A stretch of DNA of 64,000 nucleotides. It comes from Henricia sp. BOLD:AAB3569 (taxonomy: Eukaryota > Echinodermata > Asteroidea > Spinulosida > Echinasteridae). A model generated the notes under the pieces. It was given only the letters and a program-made list of their open reading frames with translations, was not told the DNA's origin and did not search any database. Positions 47,710-57,898 of this stretch are shown in pieces. The stretch covers positions 1 through 64,000 of the forward strand of contig JBBELK010000816.1 of NCBI GenBank assembly GCA_037783545.1. The letters run 5' to 3'. Position 1 is the stretch's first letter, and each line of letters opens with the position of its first letter. The position numbers were made by a program, and so were the translations under genes.

Positions 47710-50069
47710 TGGACGGGATTTTGGTCAAAGTGTGGTCCAAACGTCGGCAAATTTGGAGGTCGAAAAATGTTCCGACGAACTTCAAATTTTGCATGCTCTA
47801 AGCACTCTATATTGCGCACTTGTCCTAAAAAATTGACAGACTTTCGCCGGGAAATGGCAGAGAAATTTCAGAGTTTAAGAAAAAAGGGGTTGGAGCTTCC
47901 TGGATGCTCCCGCAACCTGTGGCTGTCTGTACACACCTCTTTGGTGTACTCCTGACTCGTGCGCATGCTCAGTCCTTCGGACTGTCGTTGACACGGCCCA
48001 GTTTGTGACGGGATTTTGGTCAAAGTGTGGTCCAAACGTCGGCAAATTTGGAGGTCGAAAAATGTTCCGACGAACTTCAAATTTTGCATGCTCCAAGCAC
48101 TCTATATTGCGCACTTGTCCTAAGAAATTGACAGACTTTCACCGGGAAATGGCAGAGAAATTTCAGAGTTTAGGAAAAAAGGGGTTGGAGCTTCCTGGAT
48201 GCTCCCGCAACCTGTGGCTGTCTGTACACACCTCTTTGGTATACTCCTGACTCGTGCGCATGCTCAGTCCATCGGACTGTCGTTGACACGGCCCAGTTTG
48301 GGACGGGATTTTGGTCAAAGTGTGGTCCAAACGTCGGCAAATTTGGAGGTTGAAAAATGTTCCGACGAACTTCAAATTTTGCATACTCCAAGCACTCTAT
48401 ATAGCGCACTTGTCCTAAAAAATTGACAGACTTTCGCCGGGAAATGGCAGAGAAATTTCAGAGTTTAAGAAAAAAGGGGTTGGAGCTTCCTGGATGCTCC
48501 CGCAACCTGTGGCTGTCTGTACACACCTCTTTGGTGTACTCCTGACTCGTGCGCATGCTCAGTCCATCGGACTGTCGTTGACACGGCCCAGTTTGGGACG
48601 GGATTTTGGTCAAAGTGTGGTCCAAACGTCGGCAAATTTGGAGGTCGAAAAATGTTCCGACGAACTTCAAATTTTGCATGCTCCAAGCACTCTATATTGC
48701 GCACTTGTCCTAAAAAATTGACAGACTTTCGCCGGGAAATGGCAGAGAAATTTCAGAGTTTAAGAAAAAAGGGGTTGGAGCTTCCTGGATGCTCCCGCAA
48801 CCTGTGGCTGTCTGTACACACCTCTTTGGTGTACTCCTGACTCGTGCGCATGCTCAGTCCATCGGACTGTCGTTGACACGGCCCAGTTTTGGACGGGATT
48901 TTGGTCAAAGTGTGGTCCAAACGTCGGCAAATTTGGAGGTCGAAAAATGTTCCGACGAACTTCAAATTTTGCATGCTCTAAGCACTCTATATTGCGCACT
49001 TGTCCTAAAAAATTGACAGACTTTCGCCGGGAAATGGCAGAGAAATTTCAGAGTTTAAGAAAAAAGGGGTTGGAGCTTCCTGGATGCTCCCGCAACCTGT
49101 GGCTGTCTGTACACACCTCTTTGGTGTACTCCTGACTCGTGCGCATGCTCAGTCCTTCGGACTGTCGTTGACACGGCCCAGTTTGTGACGGGATTTTGGT
49201 CAAAGTGTGGTCCAAACGTCGGCAAATTTGGAGGTCGAAAAATGTTCCGACGAACTTCAAATTTTGCATGCTCCAAGCACTCTATATTGCGCACTTGTCC
49301 TAAGAAATTGACAGACTTTCGCCGGGAAATGGCAGAGAAATTTCAGAGTTTAGGAAAAAAGGGGTTGGAGCTTCCTGGATGCTCCCGCAACCTGTGGCTG
49401 TCTGTACACACCTCTTTGGTATACTCCTGACTCGTGCGCATGCTCAGTCCATCGGACTGTCGTTGACACGGCCCAGTTTGGGACGGGATTTTGGTCAAAG
49501 TGTGGTCCAAACGTCGGCAAATTTGGAGGTTGAAAAATGTTCCGACGAACTTCAAATTTTGCATACTCCAAGCACTCTATATAGCGCACTTGTCCTAAAA
49601 AATTGACAGACTTTCGCCGGGAAATGGCAGAGAAATTTCAGAGTTTAAGAAAAAAGGGGTTGGAGCTTCCTGGATGCTCCCGCAACCTGTGGCTGTCTGT
49701 ACACACCTCTTTGGTGTACTCCTGGCTCGTGCGCATGCTCAGTCCATCGGACTGTCGTTGACACGGCCCAGTTTGGGACGGGATTTTGGTCAAAGTGTGG
49801 TCCAAACGTCGGCAAATTTGGAGGTCGAAAAATGTTCCGACGAACTTCAAATTTTGCATGCTCCAAGCACTCTATATTGCGCACTTGTCCTAAAAAATTG
49901 ACAGACTTTCGCCGGGAAATGGCAGAGAAATTTCAGAGTTTAAGATAAAAGGGGTTGGAGCTTCCTGGATGCTCCCGCAACCTGTGGCTGTCTGTACACA
50001 CCTCTTTGGTGTACTCCTGACTCGTGCGCATGCTCAGTCCATCGGACTGTCGTTGACACGGCCCAGTTT
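47710..50069 (+). repeat. two tandem four-monomer HOR units, type 2 (2 x 1,180 bp)
   Basis: Each unit has the order CAGTTTTGGACGG with GCTCTAAGC, then TTTGTGACGG, then a monomer with TTGGTATACTCC, GAGGTTGAAAAATG, GCATACTCC and ATATAGCGC, then a plain monomer. The units start at 47710 and 48890. The composite third monomer is also found near 51.8 kb, 55.0 kb, 60.2 kb and 63.7 kb. Confidence 0.85.
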
Positions 50070-53000
50070 GGGACGGGATTTTGGTCAAAGTGTGGTCCAA
50101 ACGTCGGCAAATTTGGAGGTCGAAAAATGTTCCGACGAACTTCAAATTTTGCATGCTCCAAGCACTCTATATTGCGCACTTGTCCTAAAAAATTGAGAGA
50201 CTTTCGCCGGGAAATGGCAGAGAAATTTCAGAGTTTAAGAAAAAAGGGGTTGGAGCTTCCTGGATGCTCCCGCAACCTGTGGCTGTCTGTACACACCTCT
50301 TTGGTGTACTCCTGACTCGTGCGCATGCTCAGTCCATCGGACTGTCGTTGACACGGCCCAGTTTGGGACGGGATTTTGGTCAAAGTGTGGTCCAAACGTC
50401 GGCAAATTTGGAGGTCGAAAAATGTTCCGACGAACTTCAAATTTTGCATGCTCCAAGCACTCTATATTGCGCACTTGTCCTAAGAAATTGACAGACTTTC
50501 GCCGGGAAATGGCAGAGAAATTTCAGAGTTTAGGAAAAAAGGGGTTGGAGCTTCCTGGATGCTCCCGCAACCTGTGGCTGTCTGTACACACCTCTTTGGT
50601 GTACTCCTGACTCGTGCGCATGCTCAGTCCATCGGACTGTCGTTGACACGGCCCAGTTTGGGACGGGATTTTGGTCAAAGTGTGGTCCAAACGTCGGCAA
50701 ATTTGGAGGTCGAAAAATGTTCCGACGAACTTCAAATTTTGCATGCTCCAAGCACTCTATATTGCGCACTTGTCCTAAAAAATTGACAGACTTTCGCCGG
50801 GAAATGGCAGAGAAATTTCAGAGTTTAAGAAAAAAGGGGTTGGAGCTTCCTGGATGCTCCCGCAACCTGTGGCTGTCTGTACACACCTCTTTGGTGTACT
50901 CCTGACTCGTGCGCATGCTCAGTCCATCGGACTGTCGTTGACACGGCCCAGTTTGGGACGGGATTTTGGTCAAAGTGTGGTCCAAACGTCGGCAAATTTG
51001 GAGGTCGAAAAATGTTCCGACGAACTTCAAATTTTGCATGCTCCAAGCACTCTATATTGCGCACTTGTCCTAAAAAATTGACAGACTTTCGCCGGGAAAT
51101 GGCAGAGAAATTTCAGAGTTTAAGAAAAAAGGGGTTGGAGCTTCCTGGATGCTCCCGCAACCTGTGGCTGTCTGTACACACCTCTTTGGTGTACTCCTGA
51201 CTCGTGCGCATGCTCAGTCCTTCGGACTGTCGTTGACACGGCCCAGTTTGTGACGGGATTTTGGTCAAAGTGTGGTCCAAACGTCGGCAAATTTGGAGGT
51301 CGAAAAATGTTCCGACGAACTTCAAATTTTGCATGCTCCAAGCACTCTATATTGCGCACTTGTCCTAAGAAATTGACAGACTTTCGCCGGGAAATGGCAG
51401 AGAAATTTCAGAGTTTAAGAAAAAAGGGGTTGGAGCTTCCTGGATGCTCCCGCAACCTGTGGCTGTCTGTACACACCTCTTTGGTGTACTCCTGACTCGT
51501 GCGCATGCTCAGTCCTTCGGACTGTCGTTGACACGGCCCAGTTTGTGACGGGATTTTGGTCAAAGTGTGGTCCAAACGTCGGCAAATTTGGAGGTCGAAA
51601 AATGTTCCGACGAACTTCAAATTTTGCATGCTCCAAGCACTCTATATTGCGCACTTGTCCTAAGAAATTGACAGACTTTCGCCGGGAAATGGCAGAGAAA
51701 TTTCAGAGTTTAGGAAAAAAGGGGTTGGAGCTTCCTGGATGCTCCCGCAACCTGTGGCTGTCTGTACACACCTCTTTGGTATACTCCTGACTCGTGCGCA
51801 TGCTCAGTCCATCGGACTGTCGTTGACACGGCCCAGTTTGGGACGGGATTTTGGTCAAAGTGTGGTCCAAACGTCGGCAAATTTGGAGGTTGAAAAATGT
51901 TCCGACGAACTTCAAATTTTGCATACTCCAAGCACTCTATATAGCGCACTTGTCCTAAAAAATTGACAGACTTTCGCCGGGAAATGGCAGAGAAATTTCA
52001 GAGTTTAAGAAAAAAGGGGTTGGAGCTTCCTGGATGCTCCCGCAACCTGTGGCTGTCTGTACACACCTCTTTGGTGTACTCCTGACTCGTGCGCATGCTC
52101 AGTCCATCGGACTGTCGTTGACACGGCCCAGTTTGGGACGGGATTTTGGTCAAAGTGTGGTCCAAACGTCGGCAAATTTGGAGGTCGAAAAATGTTCCGA
52201 CGAACTTCAAATTTTGCATGCTCCAAGCACTCTATATTGCGCACTTGTCCTAAAAAATTGACAGACTTTCGCCGGGAAATGGCAGAGAAATTTCAGAGTT
52301 TAAGAAAAAAGGGGTTGGAGCTTCCTGGATGCTCCCGCAACCTGTGGCTGTCTGTACACACCTCTTTGGTGTACTCCTGACTCGTGCGCATGCTCAGTCC
52401 ATCGGACTGTCGTTGACACGGCCCAGTTTTGGACGGGATTTTGGTCAAAGTGTGGTCCAAACGTCGGCAAATTTGGAGGTCGAAAAATGTTCCGACGAAC
52501 TTCAAATTTTGCATGCTCTAAGCACTCTATATTGCGCACTTGTCCTAAAAAATTGACAGACTTTCGCCGGGAAATGGCAGAGAAATTTCAGAGTTTAAGA
52601 AAAAAGGGGTTGGAGCTTCCTGGATGCTCCCGCAACCTGTGGCTGTCTGTACACACCTCTTTGGTGTACTCCTGACTCGTGCGCATGCTCAGTCCTTCGG
52701 ACTGTCGTTGACACGGCCCAGTTTGGGACGGGATTTTGGTCAAAGTGTGGTCCAAACGTCGGCAAATTTGGAGGTCGAAAAATGTTCCGACGAACTTCAA
52801 ATTTTGCATGCTCCAAGCACTCTATATTGCGCACTTGTCCTAAGAAATTGACAGACTTTCGCCGGGAAATGGCAGAGAAATTTCAGAGTTTAGGAAAAAA
52901 GGGGTTGGAGCTTCCTGGATGCTCCCGCAACCTGTGGCTGTCTGTACACACCTCTTTGGTATACTCCTGACTCGTGCGCATGCTCAGTCCATCGGACTGT

Positions 53001-54995
53001 CGTTGACACGGCCCAGTTTGGGACGGGATTTTGGTCAAAGTGTGGTCCAAACGTCGGCAAATTTGGAGGTTGAAAAATGTTCCGACGAACTTCAAATTTT
53101 GCATGCTCCAAGCACTTGTCCTAAAAAATTGACAGACTTTCGCCGGGAAATGGCAGAGAAATTTCAGAGTTTAAGAAAAAAGGGGTTGGAGCTTCCTGGA
53201 TGCTCCCGCAACCTGTGGCTGTCTGTACACACCTCTTTGGTGTACTCCTGGCTCGTGCGCATGCTCAGTCCATCGGACTGTCGTTGACACGGCCCAGTTT
53301 GGGACGGGATTTTGGTCAAAGTGTGGTCCAAACGTCGGCAAATTTGGAGGTCGAAAAATGTTCCGACGAACTTCAAATTTTGCATGCTCCAAGCACTCTA
53401 TATTGCGCACTTGTCCTAAAAAATTGACAGACTTTCGCCGGGAAATGGCAGAGAAATTTCAGAGTTTAAGATAAAAGGGGTTGGAGCTTCCTGGATGCTC
53501 CCGCAACCTGTGGCTGTCTGTACACACCTCTTTGGTGTACTCCTGACTCGTGCGCATGCTCAGTCCATCGGACTGTCGTTGACACGGCCCAGTTTGGGAC
53601 GGGATTTTGGTCAAAGTGTGGTCCAAACGTCGGCAAATTTGGAGGTCGAAAAATGTTCCGACGAACTTCAAATTTTGCATGCTCCAAGCACTCTATATTG
53701 CGCACTTGTCCTAAAAAATTGAGAGACTTTCGCCGGGAAATGGCAGAGAAATTTCAGAGTTTAAGAAAAAAGGGGTTGGAGCTTCCTGGATGCTCCCGCA
53801 ACCTGTGGCTGTCTGTACACACCTCTTTGGTGTACTCCTGACTCGTGCGCATGCTCAGTCCATCGGACTGTCGTTGACACGGCCCAGTTTGGGACGGGAT
53901 TTTGGTCAAAGTGTGGTCCAAACGTCGGCAAATTTGGAGGTCGAAAAATGTTCCGACGAACTTCAAATTTTGCATGCTCCAAGCACTCTATATTGCGCAC
54001 TTGTCCTAAGAAATTGACAGACTTTCGCCGGGAAATGGCAGAGAAATTTCAGAGTTTAGGAAAAAAGGGGTTGGAGCTTCCTGGATGCTCCCGCAACCTG
54101 TGGCTGTCTGTACACACCTCTTTGGTGTACTCCTGACTCGTGCGCATGCTCAGTCCATCGGACTGTCGTTGACACGGCCCAGTTTGGGACGGGATTTTGG
54201 TCAAAGTGTGGTCCAAACGTCGGCAAATTTGGAGGTCGAAAAATGTTCCGACGAACTTCAAATTTTGCATGCTCCAAGCACTCTATATTGCGCACTTGTC
54301 CTAAAAAATTGACAGACTTTCGCCGGGAAATGGCAGAGAAATTTCAGAGTTTAAGAAAAAAGGGGTTGGAGCTTCCTGGATGCTCCCGCAACCTGTGGCT
54401 GTCTGTACACACCTCTTTGGTGTACTCCTGACTCGTGCGCATGCTCAGTCCATCGTACTGTCGTTGACACGGCCCAGTTTGGGACGGGATTTTGGTCAAA
54501 GTGTGGTCCAAACGTCGGCAAATTTGGAGGTCGAAAAATGTTCCGACGAACTTCAAATTTTGCATGCTCCAAGCACTCTATATTGCGCACTTGTCCTAAA
54601 AAATTGACAGACTTTCGCCGGGAAATGGCAGAGAAATTTCAGAGTTTAAGAAAAAAGGGGTTGGAGCTTCCTGGATGCTCCCGCAACCTGTGGCTGTCTG
54701 TACACACCTCTTTGGTGTACTCCTGACTCGTGCGCATGCTCAGTCCTTCGGACTGTCGTTGACACGGCCCAGTTTGTGACGGGATTTTGGTCAAAGTGTG
54801 GTCCAAACGTCGGCAAATTTGGAGGTCGAAAAATGTTCCGACGAACTTCAAATTTTGCATGCTCCAAGCACTCTATATTGCGCACTTGTCCTAAGAAATT
54901 GACAGACTTTCGCCGGGAAATGGCAGAGAAATTTCAGAGTTTAGGAAAAAAGGGGTTGGAGCTTCCTGGATGCTCCCGCAACCTGTGGCTGTCTG

Positions 54996-54997
54996 TT
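54996..54997. other. 58-bp deletion junction in a monomer
   Basis: GGCTGTCTGT is joined directly to TGACACGGCC. The lost segment ran from ACACACC to CTGTCGT, so short CTGT words lie at the two ends and suggest slippage or microhomology-mediated loss. The same junction occurs at 60170/60171, so it predates the ~5.17-kb duplication. Confidence 0.9.
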
Positions 54998-55617
54998 GAC
55001 ACGGCCCAGTTTGGGACGGGATTTTGGTCAAAGTGTGGTCCAAACGTCGGCAAATTTGGAGGTTGAAAAATGTTCCGACGAACTTCAAATTTTGCATACT
55101 CCAAGCACTCTATATAGCGCACTTGTCCTAAAAAATTGACAGACTTTCGCCGGGAAATGGCAGAGAAATTTCAGAGTTTAAGAAAAAAGGGGTTGGAGCT
55201 TTCTGGATGCTCCCGCAACCTGTGGCTGTCTGTACACACCTCTTTGGTGTACTCCTGACTCGTGCGCATGCTCAGTCCATCGGACTGTCGTTGACACGGC
55301 CCAGTTTGGGACGGGACTTTGGTCAAAGTGTGGTCCAAACGTCGGCAAATTTGGAGGTCGAAAAATGTTCCGACGAACTTCAAATTTTGCATGCTCCAAG
55401 CACTCTATATTGCGCACTTGTTCTAAAAAATTGACAGACTTTCGCCGGGAAATGGCAGAGAAATTTCAGAGTTTAAGAAAAAAAGGGGTTGGAGCTTCCT
55501 GGATGCTCCCGCAACCTGTGGCTGTCTGTACACACCTCTTTGGTGTACTCCTGACTCGTGCGCATGCTCAGTCCATCGGACTGTCGTTGACACGGCCCAG
55601 TTTGGGACGGGATTTTG

Positions 55618-55626
55618 GTCAAAGTG
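55618..55626 (+). repeat. left 9-bp target-site duplication of transposon copy 1
   Basis: GTCAAAGTG precedes the element and is repeated at 57899-57907 immediately after it. The uninterrupted monomer has it once, in GGTCAAAGTGTGG. A tenth base (T) is ambiguous because the element itself starts with T. Confidence 0.92.
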
Positions 55627-55749
55627 TAGTCTTGGTGCAAGACGATACTGCGTTATATTTGTCACTGACCGCCGCGCGCTAACCAACACTCACCGACTAT
55701 CGCCAAGAGAGGGCGCCATACACACCAGTCTCCAGTATCGTCTTGGGAC
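55627..55749 (+). repeat. left TIR, transposon copy 1
   Basis: This is the reverse complement of 57745-57898, with two short gaps of about 20 and 12 bp near 55722-55733. The outermost bases form a small dyad, GTCTTG-GTG-CAAGAC (55629-55643). The 13-mer CAAGACGATACTG at 55638-55650 is mirrored at the inner edge as CAGTATCGTCTTG at 55733-55745, so this TIR can itself fold into a long hairpin. Confidence 0.92.
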
Positions 55750-56146
55750 ATTTGTCGAACGTTGGTATGTGACACTGTGTGACCTCTAACCTAAGCTTAT
55801 ACATATGCATTATAGAGGTCAACAGAGTTCCACATAATGAGCATGCCAGCCTGGCAACTTTCTGTGCACGCACAGCTAGGGTTATTTCCTTCCTACGAGG
55901 TCATGGTCCTAATATCCTTTAAAAAAAAGCCACTTGTATATACGTATACCCGAATCAAGTGTGTTACAAATTGGGGAGAATCATAAACGTAACATAACAT
56001 TTAAAAGAACGGCTCAGATTTTCCGCTGCCGAGCTATAGACTTACCCGGCGCGGCCCGCGCCCCGCGGTGGAATTCCCGATCCACACACGCCCCCAAAAA
56101 GCAACAGTTGTAACCTCAAAATGGCCACAAATACACGTTGTACACC

Positions 56147-56186
56147 ATCTGAGGTACAATTAGCCTATCTGAGGTACAATTAGCCG
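56147..56186 (+). repeat. 20-bp tandem duplication inside transposon copy 1
   Basis: ATCTGAGGTACAATTAGCC occurs twice in direct succession with a 20-bp period. The same duplication is in copy 2 at 61320-61359. It is the only short tandem repeat that I see inside the element. Confidence 0.9.
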
Positions 56187-56948
56187 AGTACAATGACTGA
56201 CTTACATTCTTAAAGAAAGTGCAACTTTCCGACCGATTTCGAGACCGTTTCTGTGCGTGCCGCACGGCATTGCACACATTTTGCAGAATTTTGCGTGTGC
56301 CGGACCGGGAATAATGAAAATGCGATGCCTGCTAAATATACCAAAATAAAACAAGTTCGATCGTGTCCAGGTTCGTGTTTGCCAGACAGATTTGTGAAAC
56401 TGTCTACTGTTCATGGGGACACTTGTTCGTATTTGTTTAAAATTGTATTCTAATAAACGTGTGCTACGGGTGCTGTTTGTCGCCCACAAATTAAAGCCTG
56501 CCCTTCGCCAGCGTCACAATTTTTAGTGGTAAATTCACTGTATTCCGCACGGAGATGGACGAACTGTACCAAGCATAACACAGCAACCGCTTGGTCAATT
56601 TTTGCAACCAAAGTATTTCTAAAATCTGTTGTAATTTGTGTGTAGCTGGAGAATCATTTTTTTTCGTAATTGAACTTTTGATTTTCCCCAAGTTGCTGCG
56701 AGACGTCGATCATTTTCGGAAACAAATAGGCATGACCCTTTGTTTTAAAAAAAATCTGAAAATTTGTGTATACACGTTTGCCACTAATTCTCGAAAATCA
56801 CAAAATGTTCACAGATTTGCGCCTAACTTACACAATATTAACATGATGACCGCAGAAAACCTCTCCTGAAATGGTTTTGTCTGAAGTGCTATATTCTATG
56901 AGAAATGAGTAAAACAATTAGTTTTCGTCTCATGAGACAAACATTAAA

Positions 56949-57137
56949 TTCGCCCAAAACCATTTCGCCCAAGTGCCATTTCGCCCCCAAACCACTTTGC
57001 CCGAGTGCCATTTCGCCCTAAATCACTTCGTACAAACACTACATCGCCCACATGCTACTTCGCCCCAAAACCACTTCGTGCACAGGCCGAGGTTCAGGGC
57101 GAAATGGTTCAGGGCGAAGTGGTTTTGGGGCGAAATG
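56949..57137. repeat. fold-back segment built from TTTCGCCC words, copy 1
   Basis: The left half has several direct copies of CCATTTCGCCC-like words spaced about 18-20 bp apart. The right half has the opposite strand words GGGCGAAATGG and GGGCGAAGTGG and ends TTTTGGGGCGAAATG. The outer ends are imperfect inverted repeats (TTCGCCCAAAACCATTTCG against its complement). It may be a small MITE-like element nested in the transposon, but no target duplication is evident. Confidence 0.6.
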
Positions 57138-57712
57138 ACTGCAAACCCTTTTTTGACTGTTTTCTCAAAAGTTAGACGAAGGACGGAGCTGGTTTTTGCT
57201 CAGGTTAGTTTTAATCATGCATATCTTCAATCACACAGGGGGATAAAACTATTTGCAACAGTTTACCAATCATGTACTATCTTTAAATTTGGCGAGGAAA
57301 CGTGATTTTAGTAGTAAAAAAAAGTGTTTTCTTCAAAAACACAGGACGCATTAGTACAGTTCTCAGTCTCGTCCGACGGCTGAGTAGCGCTAGCTAGCCG
57401 CGCCAGCGAGTGCTGGTGCCGTACGGTTTTCGCAGTCTACGGGTTCAGCCGAATAACGGCTTCGGTTGCCGGGCCGACAAACCAAAGCCGAAGTTCGTTG
57501 AATCCATTGGAAAAAAACTGGCCCATTGCCACATTTACGTATTTTTTCTTTTGAAAACAAATAAAGCACGGACTTGTCTGACGCGATAACGTGTGCTTTT
57601 CCTGTTTGATAAGACGTACGTACAGGTACCAGACTTCACAGCGCTCGGCTTGAAATATGTTAATAAGCCCTACGTCATAGGTATGCATGGCATAATGACA
57701 ATGCTTGGAATG

Positions 57713-57732
57713 CGCTCGGAATTTCCCGAGCG
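57713..57732. repeat. small dyad next to the right TIR, copy 1
   Basis: CGCTCGG and CCGAGCG are perfect reverse complements separated by six bases, 13 bp before the right TIR. The corresponding dyad in copy 2 is at 62886-62905. Its meaning is unknown. Confidence 0.6.
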
Positions 57733-57744
57733 GATTCAGGAAAA

Positions 57745-57898
57745 GTCCCAAGACGATACTGCAGGCACGAACGTAGACTGGTTCCCTGTCCTCATAGTAC
57801 AGTGTATGGCGCCCTCTCTTGGCGATAGTCGGTGAGTGTTGGTTAGCGCGCGGCGGTCAGTGACAAATATCACGCAGTATCGTCTTGCACCAAGACTA
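57745..57898 (-). repeat. right TIR, transposon copy 1
   Basis: The complete 154-bp version of the TIR. Its inner edge has CAAGACGATACTG at 57749-57761 and its outer part CAGTATCGTCTTG at 57875-57887. Relative to the left TIR it retains the segment around GTACTATGAGGACAGG (read on the minus strand). One substitution near the tip separates the ends (GCGTTATATTT versus GCGTGATATTT). Confidence 0.92.

Larger units (their letters stand above)
35872..55626 (+). repeat. satellite block 11 (about 67 monomers, SINE-free)
   Basis: Almost perfectly regular 295-bp monomers. Diagnostic variants recur mostly at multiples of 1,180 bp. The CTTGCTGG variant is at 37576, 38755, 40230, 42294, 43474 and 45834. 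The CAGTTTTGGACGG variant is near 45055, 47710, 48890 and 52430. Length exceptions are a 14-bp deletion near 53116, a 58-bp deletion at 54996/54997 and single A gains or losses in the GAAAAAAGGGG tract. No gene or RNA feature is seen in these ~20 kb. Confidence 0.96.
55627..57898. mobile_element. non-autonomous TIR DNA transposon, Mutator-like, copy 1 (2,272 bp)
   Basis: The ends are TAGTCTTGGTGC and GCACCAAGACTA within long TIRs (left 123 bp, right 154 bp). A 9-bp target duplication and TIRs over 100 bp fit the Mutator (MULE) superfamily. Other superfamilies with 8-9 bp duplications cannot be excluded without a transposase. The longest internal open frames are about 100 codons, show no motif I recognise and overlap on both strands, so I call no gene. 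The interior holds a GC-rich stretch near 56050-56080, a 20-bp tandem duplication and a fold-back segment. Confidence 0.85.

Noticed and set aside
56973..57305. Open frames of about 66-110 codons inside the transposon as candidate transposase
   Set aside because: They are short, overlap on opposite strands, partly translate the TTTCGCCC fold-back, and contain no recognisable DDE or zinc-binding pattern.
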